DNA of 64,000 nucleotides from Crambe crambe (lineage: Eukaryota; Porifera; Demospongiae; Poecilosclerida; Crambeidae). This document shows positions 31,124-64,000 of this stretch, piece after piece. The notes below the pieces were generated by a model, which was given only the letters and a program-made list of their open reading frames with translations, searched no databases and was not told where the DNA came from. The DNA is taken from the NCBI GenBank assembly GCA_963924555.1, contig OZ004582.1:6572001-6636000 (forward strand), in the 5' to 3' direction. A program made the position numbers and the translations under genes. Position 1 is the first letter of the stretch; the number at the start of each line of letters is the position of its first letter.

Positions 31124-31331
31124 ACCATTATTCATAGCTGCTAATTAAGTGAAGAATGTTGTGGTTTATACAGACTAAACCCAACGTGTCTTAGCCCCAA
31201 CCCTCTCTTTATAAGAGAGCTTAGGAGGACATTCCAATTTGACCATCGCACCTCCATATATATAGAAATTTTTTTTAATTTTTGGAAAGCCCACAACGAA
31301 GAGGTTAAGTCAATAACCTCTGTGCGCTTGA
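31124..31331 (+). ncRNA. Sm-RNA unit 39 (complete)
   Basis: TAAACCC box 31,176, TATA 31,210 (34 bp), Sm site 31,277-31,285 preceded by an extra T-run, distal stem GAGGTT/AACCTC. It differs from unit 36 in the unit-specific segment. Confidence 0.58.
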
Positions 31332-32137
31332 ACTAAATGTGAGCAGTCAACCATAACAAATGATTTGTAGAATTGTAGTTCAGGTAGCAACACCTTCCAA
31401 CACTTGTACTGCAATAATTGGTACAAAAAAGGTCACCTTCCAGCACTCGTGCATGTAACCTCAATGCTTTTGAGACCAGTAATGATAAGTGTCCTAGAGT
31501 CTCCCCCTGGCTGTACTTTCAAACAGGGCTGGTGCTTAAGTATATTCATGAGAATATAATCCATAGACCCAGCCCACTTTCTTTGAAGTTTTATATTCAA
31601 ACAGGGTGGCCTGCCCTGCATTTAGTATACTGGGGAAACAATGTCCTAGGTGTCCTGATTCAGGGGTTAAGCAATGAGGATTATAACTCTTTTGAAATGA
31701 TCTCAGACCATGGGCAGCCATATTATGATATGGCCTTTAAATAACATTCCTAAATGCAATGGGATGTATTGTGCCAATATGATGTCAGACCAATCAGACA
31801 TTTGACCTTTTGACCTGGCAAATGGATCCTCACTGCATTGGAACCTCTATATGTATAATTAATGTAGGACCATGTAATTAGTGTCCTGATTGTGAGCATA
31901 AAGAAGAGATCTTTATTAAGTGTACATATGTAAAGTCTGATCTATTAAATCCTAAGCGTTGAACTGAAATTTTGCACTCATAATGAAATAGATGGAGATG
32001 TATGATTAACCCTCAGTGCATGCACGAGAGGGTTATGGTACTCCACACACACACAGACAAACTGAGCGTTCTGCTGCTGCAGTTCAGAGAAGTCCGAACT
32101 CCGGAGTTGAACAGAAATTTTGCACTCATAATGAGTA

Positions 32138-32309
32138 ACCATTATTCATAGCTGCTAATTAAGTGAAGAATGTGGCCATGTACTGACTAAACCCAACGTG
32201 TCTAATCCTAAACCCTCTCTTTATAAGAAAGTTTAGGGGAACACTATTCATACATGTCTCCATGGACGTTTCTCCAGTATTAATTTTTGGAAAGCTCTGT
32301 GAGCTTGAT
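32138..32309 (+). ncRNA. Sm-RNA unit 40 (complete, minimal hairpin)
   Basis: TAAACCC box 32,188, TATA 32,222 (34 bp), Sm site 32,282-32,290, then AAGCTC-TGT-GAGCTT. The distal stem is absent, but the basal stem has become perfectly paired. Confidence 0.58.
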
Positions 32310-32460
32310 TGTGATGTCCAGTCAGAACAGCAAAACCATTCTCCCAGCAACTCCCAAGAAAATACCAGCATAGCTGAGTTGGTACAATAGAACTCAAGTA
32401 AAGGAGAAAAATATTTATTCTAAATGATAGAATAGAAAAGTAGGGATGGCTGTGTGTGGA

Positions 32461-32575
32461 GCAACAAGAGAGTGAACTTCAGTCAAGTAACCCCTTACCC
32501 ATCACCAACTATTCCTACTTCACTCCCATGACAGGCCAGAGAAGGGAGTGAAGTAGGAATAGTTAGCTGCTACAG
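32461..32575. repeat. Foldback element (inverted partner of 10,945-11,103)
   Basis: AACTATTCCTACTTCACTCC opposes GGAGTGAAGTAGGAATAGTT across a short loop, about 23 bp of near-perfect stem. Confidence 0.65.
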
Positions 32576-33450
32576 ACTTTGTATAACATGTGTTTATCAT
32601 GTGACATGGGTTTCTATCCGTAACTGCCACGAAATGCTACCAACATAGCTACATCTCTCCATTTTACATCACTCTGGCTACATCAATGAAAATGTGGTAA
32701 CCTGTGATAACATTGTCATACGATATCTATTGCAAGTCTCATTACTAAATCAACTACTGTAGATTTCTGGATGGTTGTCCATACGGAATGAGAAATTGGT
32801 AGTGGCTTAAAAGGACCTAAGAAACCTGATCCTTTCATGTCCTATACAATCCATGCAGTTGTGTAAACCATAGAACAAAATGTATCCACCTATTCCCCAA
32901 ACCTTCCTGACAACCAACCTGCAATGGACAGTATACAGTAGATAGCAGTGATCTTGAAACATAGCTTCCATTCAAGTATCCTATCTCCAAGTCCTTTGAA
33001 AGGAGGCTATGTAAATTTTGGTTAACCACTGGCTACAAACTCTGTTGCAAGTTTTACTAAATCAACTGTATCAAAGGAAATTGTTGTTTTCAACACTTGC
33101 ATATTGTTTTCTCTGTCCAGTGAAGCCTCCATATTATCTAAACCTTGGTTTGAAACCTACACAATTATTAAGATCAAAGCTCAGAACACTTTGGTCAGTT
33201 GGTTGTGTGCATGGATCAGTTAAATGTGATGATGTGCTGCCTTGATCCTTGGCATCCATTGCTAGCCTTCCATTTTGCTTTTTTGATGTTCTTGACTGGG
33301 GCAAGTTACTCGTTCTACCCGTTACCATACAATGAAACTGGTAAAGGGTCGACATACTTAATAATGCTATTGTTAATGGCTTTTAGTACTAACTACCTGG
33401 GCTATGTGGTTAGCTCTATCTTCTGATCTTTGAGTTGGTTCCTTGAGACT

Positions 33451-33494
33451 GCTGTTTGTTTGTTTGTTTGTTTGTTTGTTTATTTGTTTGTTTA
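33451..33494. repeat. (GTTT)n microsatellite
   Basis: About ten GTTT units; a (GT)n tract follows at 33,738-33,760. The stretch 32,600-34,470 has no recognisable gene; several ORFs of 60-75 codons have no family resemblance. Confidence 0.85.
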
Positions 33495-34472
33495 TTAATT
33501 CAATGCTGAATAACATTTGGCTAAGCCAACTAGCTTTGTAGCTAATGTGAATGCCGCCAGAAATACACAAATGCTATACAAATACTATACAGCATACAAT
33601 TTAAGAGTTAGCGGCAGGTTAGTTACGTAAATAATCACTCCTTCATGTTGACTCCTTCATGCTGCACCTGCATATTAAAAAAGTAATGCTCATAGTCAGC
33701 AGATCGAGTGAAGATTCAGAGCCTAGACATAAGGTAGTGTGTGTGTGTGTGTGTGTGTGTCTCACCAACTACCATTAGTGATGTTTTGTCCATGTGTGTG
33801 CGGTTTGAACTTTGAACTTGAAGACATACGTACAATGTACATACATTATGGTTGACTCTGGCACTATAAAACAATCAATATTAAATCCTTCACAATAACA
33901 GGCCCTACATAACCTTTTTTATCTAAATGAAATTTTGCACTAGGATTGCGATAATCACAGTTGTATTATATTTAATCTAGTCTAGTTATTTGCTTACTTT
34001 GAATGCTTGCTGCTCTGTAGAGTCGAACCTGTATTATCTGAAACACAGTTATTTAGCATTTCGTGTTTGATACAAAATTATTATTAAGATCAAGGCTCAA
34101 AAATCACATTGGGTCAGTTGGTTACAGGGCCCAGAAATAGAAGAGTTCCATAGAAAGGCTAAGCATACATTTAGTCCTGAGCTGTTGGAATAATAATGAT
34201 TCCACTTAACAGCATATTAGCATCTGATTCTTCAACTAAAATATAATGTAATGTAAGCTATGCTAAAGGTTAGGCCATAACCTTTTTATCGAGGAGATTT
34301 CGTATCATCGGTGTTCTCCTAAGCATACCTACTATGCCTCCAAGTACACCATCCCTTTGATGTGGTCAATAGAACGCTGATTAGTTAACCACAATTACCC
34401 TTTGATGTGTGAAATGTCCTATTCTTCACTAGTGTAGGGAGAACACTGTATCATGATCATTTATAAGGATAA

Positions 34473-34655
34473 TTATATTCATAGCTGCTAATTAAGTGAA
34501 AAATGTGGCCATGTAAACCCAATGTGTCTAAACCCTAAATCTGCCTTTATAAGACAGTTCAGGAAAGCACTATTTTATCCTCCATTATTATAAACGTTTT
34601 TTTTAATTTTTGGAAAGCCCACAATTAAGAGGCCAGGTAACCTCTGTGTGCTTGA
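34473..34655 (+). ncRNA. Sm-RNA unit 41 (complete, last of the array)
   Basis: TAAACCC box 34,514, TATA 34,548 (34 bp), Sm site 34,605-34,613, GAGG/CCTC stem with a large loop, ending GTGTGCTTGA. It lies about 290 bp before the first recognised DDB1 exon and in the same orientation. Confidence 0.57.
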
Positions 34656-34947
34656 ACTTATTCATACATTTTAATACTAAAGCATGGAGCACAAGTTGAG
34701 CTCTGTAAAGAAAATTCCTTAAAGTTCAAGGTAGAAAATAGATTTCTGGAGATTCTCATATGTTCTTCCCAAGCCATAGGGGAAAGACTATGAACCACCG
34801 TCATAAGGAGAGGGGGCCCAATGATTATAAATTTAGTGGGGTAAATTTTTGTGGATTTCGTAGTTTCGAAAAGTCCACGAATTTAAGCAGAGCAAAAAGT
34901 GACAGTTTTTGATTTCATTAGTGTTCATCTGCTTTCTAATTTTGCAG

Positions 34948-57445
<22,498 letters not shown>

Positions 57446-58450
57446 AAACTGTAATAGTACTATGAAGGTTGAGGTAGTAGCTACCTCAATCTTTCCTTGC
57501 CTCTTCATTAATACTTTATAATCATTAATTTTCCAGTAATATAAATGCTGTGTTTTCCATAACCATCCTTTGGGAACCTGGATACATGAATAGATCAAAA
57601 ACACCATTGCTTTGGTACCAGCCCTTAAGTTGTCTTCTCTTGGACCATTTATTGTACAATAATCAGACCTGATTACAACCCTCTCTGTCGAGTAACATAC
57701 AGTATATATATATAACTAGAATCATTAATTACCATGTACAAAAATAGTGTAAAAGCAAGCTGTAACAATGACAATCTAATGAAAACTTTGCTCATAATAA
57801 TTATAATGAAATAGCTACTTGCTGACATTTTTGGCCAATCAGGACTCAGTATTTTATGATGTCCAATATTGGACTGCCATGAGAAAGACAATAACATTGA
57901 TCCATGCATGGATTCATTTAAGTAATATGGACTGCCATGAGAAAGGGAGTGCTGTAACAGTGAAGAAAAGTGAGCAAATCTTGGTCTTATTCCTACTCCT
58001 CATGCTACAATTTGGACCCAAACTAAAACAGTAAGTGCAGGTCAATCAGGATCTGTGGGTCATATTTTGCTACAATCATCACTGAACTACTTTGCTGAGT
58101 TCTGGGATTGTAGCCTTCGTATTATGGTTATGTCCGGCGAAAGTATAGCTACACTTCATGTCGTGGATTCCCAATTTGCAAGGGATTGAAGCACCACTTG
58201 GCCTCATGCCCTTTAACGGGCCATATTTATGTACTTTCTATAGTCTTGACAGCTGGTCATGCATTAATGTCTAAAATAGAAGCGTAATAGGTATCATAAT
58301 GGAATAAGTAGCTATAAACTTTATTTTTTTCATTTGGTACAGCTGGGCTACTGTAGATTATGTGTCATGGAAATAAAAATTAATGATCATGCATGGACGA
58401 ATAAAGATAACTGTTTAGTTGACGAAGAATTTGTTGAGTGCAGGCCTAGG
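57446..58450. other. DDB1 3' flank without recognisable genes
   Basis: AT-rich. ATATGGACTGCCATGAGAAAG occurs twice in related form (57,872 and 57,927). No coding sequence recognised. Confidence 0.5.
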
Positions 58451-59001
58451 CATTGGTAAGAAATACCATTGATACAGAATTCCTTATATGAAAATATATT
58501 ATTATTAGTGTTAATGAGCTAAGTGATTAACTAGTAGCTATGAGAAGCATGTTCATTTGATCCCTTGATCATCCATAACTTTCATAATGCTTAACCAAAT
58601 TCAAAACCAGCTCGTGGAGTGATTGATTAGCTGTTTCGAATGCATCTAAGAATTGAGAAAGTTAAAACAGATATAGTAAATCATCAAGGAATCAGTATCT
58701 GCTGATCGATGTTTCGACTTCAAAATCTGTCAAGAATTAAGTTAATAATTATTATGAATACAATTAAGTGAATGTAGATGGTAGACTTTTTAGAAAACAA
58801 GTATAGCATAAAATTAATATGAGTAGTTATAAAAATGAAGCATTAAAATTGTATCATGAAAAGGAGCACAAAATAAAGCATCTAGCTACGTAGCTACAAT
58901 TAGATTTTGGACTAAAGCAAGAGTCATAATTATGTTTGAGATACTAGTTCAGTCGCTAAGTATGTTATTTATTATGTGTAGTCTCAAGTAAAAGGATAAC
59001 G

Positions 59002-62000
59002 TCACACAGCTTCATTTGAGAGCAGTGGTTCCCTTAACTCAAAAGAAGAGTGTGTGATTGATGTAGCCACATACTTTGCATCCTTTTCTTTCTTTTCACT
59101 CTCGTTTAGAGTGTCTTGCTTTGTGCAATGAGACTCCTTTGCAGTCTTTTTGAAGCACGATTTGATTACTTTGCGAAATATTTTGACCTTCAACACTGCA
59201 ATGATGATATGGTACAAGAGGATTGCACAGGAAACCACAAATGCACTCCCAACCATTACAAGTGTGACGATCTGTTGCTTTTGTATCTCCAAAGAATATG
59301 TGAATTTGAAGTAAAGAGAAAAAACTGACAGGATTACCAAATTGAAAAGAAAGAAGATTTCCAAGTAGGTTACTTTATCTTTTCTGTATAAGTGAGGAGA
59401 TATTTTATGGAATAGTCCAGTTCCAATTAAAATGATGAGCAGCACTGAAACAGTGATTAAATTCAAAGCTAGTTGGTAAGCAGTTTCGCCCAAGGAATAA
59501 AGAGCGAATATCGTGAACAATACAAGTCTTTTGATGAGTAGCAAGCCTGGCCAATATCGATACTTGTCGGTAAAGGGTCCATAAAAAGCGTCAAGGAAAG
59601 GCTTGATTTTGTTAATCCATTTCAGTAACTTGTAATGAGACTTTGCCTGTAAGATGGGTCCGAACGTTATCAATAAAGTGAATGGTATGATATAGACTAG
59701 AGTCATTATCATGCTGATGATGAACAGTGGCTCGTGCTTGCCTGATAAATAGTCGATATTAGCATCTTCTATCCATAATGGGTGACTCTGAACACCATTA
59801 TCCAAATTTAGTGTCGTATAGGAAAAGGTTGTGATAACAGTGGTTAATAATTTGGTGTAGGAAAGTAGGAAAAGGGTAGCCAACACAGAAACAGCGTTAT
59901 GACCTATCAGCCTGGATATTTTCGTTGAATGTTTACTCGAGATTATCATCATCACTATCAAAATCCAGATGTATATCGGAAATATGAATTGTAGCCACGT
60001 TGCTTTGTAAGTGTCAAGACCGTCGAAAAGGCATACTGTGAACCCAAAATCTAGGTTAAGCCATGCTCGGACAGTGTAAAGGAACGTTATTGCATTATCA
60101 AGATGAGTTGTGTTTCTATCCAGATTAGTAGGGAAGAAGCCGTTGTTTGAATAGATGATGTTTGAATAGAAGATGAGTCCGTTGATAATTCCAGTCGAAA
60201 CTGTTAAGTTTAGCAAGAGCAATAGGAGAACCAGTACGAATCCAAGCACAATGAATAAAAGTATCAATAGGAATCCTTTGGCTCTAAAGTTGGAGCAATC
60301 GCCGCATATGTAGTTACCTAGCTTGAGGCTATAGCCATCGACACATGCTCCACAAAGAATACCCCTTCTCTTGTACGTGCAGAGTTCATCAGAATCATTG
60401 TATAAGTCGTGAATGACTTTTGTTCCTTCTGATTTGCAATATCCACAGTTGTCGTGTGAGGCGACTCTCTCTTTTCCTTCTTCCATCTTCTCTTTCATCA
60501 CACCTATCCACGTAAAAGGAGGAACCTTCAGTGAACGATCGGAAGGCTTGCATTCTACACCTGCTTTTTCAATACTGTCATAGCAAATGCAAGTTTGTTG
60601 TGCTTTATCAAAACGAAATCCAAGAGGGCATTCGCTTAGCTCTATGGTAAGAATAGCGGGATTTACATGAAGTGATCTTGCTCCATACTGGATAAACTTT
60701 AAAGTGACATTTCGTGAAGTTTGGCTTGTGTTGATTGAATATGAATAATTTGCGCAATATTTTTGTGCTTGTTTGATACATTGTCCATCTCCAAGTCGGA
60801 ATTCCGGTTCTATTTCAGCTTGTATGATCCCAGCAGAAGTGGAACAGATTTCATCTGAGAGCATCATGGAAACATTGAAAGTTTGACCTCTGTATACTTT
60901 CACGGATTGAACGTCATTGCAAGATACTTTTCGAATGTTATTGTGGTTTGTGATCGAGTCTTTACAAAACACAACTCTATTGGGATATTCGGTGAATCTT
61001 GATTGAGACATGTTTTCATCGGATTGCACAAACTTCCAAAATTCATCATTGTCCTTGCTGATATTGACCCAAGTTTCAAAATGATCTATTTTGCAGTTTG
61101 ATAAGCAGCCTCCAAGCATTTGGTCACCCCCTAGAGTAGCATTATTACCCTTGAAATAAATTGCTGGTCTGCTCGGCTTTGAATCAAACTGGAATGGACA
61201 AGATTCATCTGATTCTCTTTTCATGCACGTTTCATCAGAGTATATGCCCCCTCCATACAGGGAAGCAGTATTATTGAACACATCCATTTCAGAATCCTCC
61301 ATCAGAATCAATTTTGAGTATTTCTCTGATTGTGTTCCTTTAATTGGAACGACCTTGTGGACCATCTGCAGTGCACCACCTAATATTCCAGAATTATTGG
61401 TCATGTTGAGGTTATTTTGAATTTTCATTCTAGAGCCTTGTAGTACCAATCCTGTGCATCTATTATCAGTGAAGGATGTGTCGTTTAAAACAATGCTATC
61501 AATATTGTTAATGTATAAAGAGGAACAGTTGCTTCCATTATATTTAGAAAAAGTGCCAATGAGTTTTCATGGAAATTCGTTCTGCTGATATCTATATGAT
61601 TGTCGACATCTGCTTTCTTGTCAATATGGATCCCAATTCCTCTGTTTCTGCTGATATCGCAGTTATCAACCGTTATGTGATTTATTTGTTTTAAAGCAAT
61701 TGCTCCATAGTGATTATCAGTAAAGTTGCTGTCTTTAATTATAATATTCACACAAAGGTGGTTATGTTTGACTTCTGAATGTAAAAATATAGCAAATGAA
61801 TCTTTTCCCATTGCTTGTGAAAATTCACATTGCGTGATATCAATATCAGTCGAACTACAAGTACCATTTGGACAAGATGTATTAACTTTGTAATAGATGT
61901 GGTTTTCTCTGTTAGATTTGAAGTAGGAATTCATGATTCTCAATTTGCTATGTGCATTTTTACCTGTTGTCAGTTCAATTCCACCAGTATCACTGCTTCC

Positions 62001-62717
62001 ATAGTAGAATTCTGTTCCATTAATAGTCACAGTGGTATTCACTTCCTTTTCATGGTATTGGAACACAAGTTTGAGATGTCCCTTGGTATTTTTATGAAAC
62101 TTGCAGTTGTCTATTGTCTGATTTATACATTGATAAGCATAGAGGCCCAATCCTTTTTCATTAATTACTCTAACATTTCGGAGCACATAAGATGTATTCT
62201 TAAAGAAAAGTGTGGCTGGTTCTTTCTCTAAATCTTTCCGTCCAGACACTAATGTGCTGCAGTTTTGGAAAGTTAAGTCTGACATGTTCACAAATGTATC
62301 ATTGAACTGAAGATTTGTTTCATGGTTGCATGATATGATGGTGCGATCACGAGATAATCCATGTAGTTCTACATGTACTTGCTTCTTCGTGAATGTCAAG
62401 TTTTGGTCAAGACTATGAACTTCACTTGTCAAAGATGCATGGATATAAGTACACTCAGATACATTATTGAGATCAGATAAACTCCTTGTTGCATTTATAT
62501 TCTGGCATTCATTCATTCGCTGGTTGTAAATACAAATGGTGGCATTGTTGCATCTCTTTGATTCTGAGGTTGTTGCACAGAAAACGAAGAAGAGAAATAG
62601 CAGAATTTTGTAGTTTTTTTCTTTCTCTCTCTGCCTCATCTTGATCCTGTTAGAGAGGCTTTCAAAGAGCATATAAAACTCAACCTTGTGCTTTCTTTTT
62701 ATAAACTGTGTGTACAT
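59002..62717 (-). pseudogene. Second beta-helix/multi-membrane gene, frame broken
   Basis: The 5' part (61,485-62,717; 410 codons, preferred start 62,639 with the same signal peptide) and 3' part (59,002-61,449; 815 codons) match the intact copy at 50,539-54,462 almost residue for residue. Between them about 211 bp are missing relative to the intact gene (equivalent of 53,085-53,295). As 211 is not a multiple of three, the frame shifts and stops soon after FLNIMEA. The next frame continues with homology (NCSSLYINN). The 3' part still has the signature YGPFTDKYRYWPGLLL and all membrane segments. Either a pseudogene or a sequence that yields a truncated secreted N-terminus. Confidence 0.85.
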
Positions 62718-62934
62718 GCCTGTGTATGGGATGGCTATCTATATGACTCCCAAATACAGTATTATTGATAGGTATGTTCAATAGATTATTATTGTTGTGT
62801 AGAGAGATGAATTGTAGCCTATTCCCAACAGTTTCACCTTTTTCAAAGCAAGAAATGCAATGACCTAGACTATTCTAAAAAACAAGTGACTGACAACCAG
62901 GAATACACTTATTCTTATTCAATGCAAGTTTATA

Positions 62935-63070
62935 ATTTAAGTCATTGAGTGAATGCATGTGAGCATACCCAAGTTATCTATTACATCATATTACATTCAC
63001 TAAATAACTTGGGTATGATCACATTCACTCAATGACTTAAATTATAAACTCACTTTGAATATGAATAAGT
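62935..63070. repeat. Inverted repeat downstream of the duplicate
   Basis: AAGTTTATAATTTAAGTCAT, TGAGTGAATGCATGTGAGCA and ACCCAAGTTAT are mirrored by ATAACTTGGGTATGATCACA, CATTCACTCAATGACTTAA and ATTATAAACTC. A ~60 bp armed foldback absent from the original copy at 54,700. Confidence 0.7.
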
Positions 63071-63572
63071 CATTGAATGTGGTGTAATTACATCTTAATG
63101 GGGGGAAAAACATTTCAATCCCTAAAAGTATGTTAACGTTCAGACTTTTTTTTTTCCTCAGCCAGTAGCCATTCCTGTAACACTGTACAGGGAAAATTTT
63201 CAAATGTTCTTGTTGTCTTGTCATGTTCAACAAAATAAAAAATTGTGCAAAGCGGTTCCAGCTTGCATGAATTCTTGAAATCTGCTAATTATGGACTGTA
63301 CACACACACTGGCTACCATCAAATATTGGGCAGGATTATTTTACATGAACCAAGTGAAGGAACCCAATCAGGTGTACTTGATACTAATGAAGAAGCCAAC
63401 ATGAAGTTTTCAGTTCTGCAAGGTCTGTCAGAACTATGGACAAATATTCACACCAGGGTCACCTGATCCAATCCACAGGTAAGGATTTAAGGAAGCAGTG
63501 GGTACATGAGGTAGCTAAAGGATCTTTATAGTTCAATAACCCTAGGTACATTACATTCAATGCTACTGTAAG

Positions 63573-63990
63573 ATGTATGTAACAGATAATGGTGTTCAAG
63601 TTCTGAACTCTGACTTTACATTCTCCAAAACCTTTGGCAGTGGCAGTGGTCAGTTTGATAACATACAAGGTATAGCCTGTGACAGAACCAGGAATTAATG
63701 TGTATGTGGACTGGTGGCATTGGGTATTGCTATTGACAGCAGTGATGTTGTGTAGCTATAGCTATCAGCAGATGTGGTGTTTCTGTGTTCACTTCTAAGG
63801 GTCATTATATCATGCATCATTTGGTGAAGAGGGATGGGCCCAGGAGAGTTTAAGTGTCCTTGTGGTGTGGCAGTGGATGACAAGGACAGTGGAATGGTGT
63901 ATGTGTGTGAATGATGGCCTTAATGATTGTATTCAAGTGTTTTCTATAGTTATTCTGCTCCTTGTGGTAGCTAATTTATTCTGTGCTATG
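63573..63990 (+). pseudogene. NHL-repeat fragment (frameshifted)
   Basis: MYVTDNGVQVLNSDFTFSKTF, read in parts, then GSGSGQFDNIQGIACD and, in other frames, LGIAIDSSDVV and GPGEFKCPCGVAVDD with MVYVCE. These are NHL beta-propeller repeats as in TRIM2/TRIM71-like and related proteins. At least two frameshifts and internal stops separate them, so this is a decayed gene fragment or part of one that runs off the right edge. Confidence 0.65.
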
Positions 63991-64000
63991 ATGAAATACT

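Larger units (their letters stand above)
58455..63360. repeat. Duplicated intron segment, second copy
   Basis: Copy of 50,040-55,090 placed beyond the DDB1 stop codon. Similarity begins at GGTAAGAAATACCATTGATA and fades after TTGGGCAGGATTATTTTACA. It contains the broken beta-helix gene. Confidence 0.85.

Noticed and set aside
31418..31744. 108-residue ORF
   Set aside because: Its paralogous DNA at 28,890-29,210 is not open in the same frame, so it is not under coding constraint.
28..34655. Spliced-leader RNA gene cluster
   Set aside because: The Sm site and hairpin fit, but spliced-leader RNAs need a constant 5' exon followed by a GT donor. Here the 5' part is the most variable region and no common donor is present.
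28..34655. CRISPR-like repeat-spacer array
   Set aside because: Constant and variable parts alternate, but units are hundreds of bp apart, separated by large spacers and transposons, and each has promoter, Sm site and hairpin. This is a gene family, not a CRISPR array.
28..34655. SINE or tRNA-derived repeat family
   Set aside because: No A/B boxes, poly-A tail or target-site duplications flank the units. All lie in one orientation and spread by segmental duplication with their spacers.

Overview
The window looks like genomic DNA from an early-branching animal, most likely a demosponge. It is AT-rich and full of repeats. It carries an intron-split metazoan-type DDB1 gene and long intronless ORFs, one of them of a beta-helix plus multi-membrane-segment architecture that I recall as abundant in sponge genomes. 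The host assignment is inference, since no marker gene for a species is present.

Region 1 (about 1-34,660) has no protein gene I can recognise. It is a head-to-tail array, entirely on the + strand, of about 41 copies of one small unit; about 27 look complete. A complete unit has, in order: an upstream element (TTATTCATAG ... GTGAAGAATGTG); a TAAACCC box; a TATA box (CTCTCTTTATAAG) a rigid 34-35 bp further on; a segment that differs from unit to unit; a perfect Sm-protein binding site (AATTTTTGG); and a 3' hairpin whose stem changes by compensatory substitutions. I read this as an undescribed multigene family of Sm-class small RNAs with snRNA-type promoters and a hypervariable, possibly guide-like 5' part, in overall plan like U7 snRNA. 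Between units lie shared spacer blocks, foldback elements, MITEs, poly-G/C tracts and segmental duplications that carry whole units.

Region 2 (34,948-57,445) holds the last eight exons of DDB1 on the + strand (about 390 residues, frame and intron phase consistent throughout). Its 14.7 kb intron contains an intronless antisense gene for a 618-residue leucine-rich protein with an F-box/BC-box-like N-terminus, plus several repeat families. Its next intron (5.2 kb) contains an intronless antisense gene for a 1,307-residue secreted/membrane beta-helix protein with about ten membrane segments.

Region 3 (57,446-64,000) holds a second copy of that intron, including the beta-helix gene. It was duplicated to a place beyond the DDB1 stop codon and is broken there by a deletion of about 211 bp that shifts the frame. 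A decayed NHL-repeat fragment follows at the right edge.

No DDB1 exon was recognised left of 34,948. The small-RNA array may therefore sit inside an upstream DDB1 intron, or upstream of unrecognised exons; this cannot be decided from the window.
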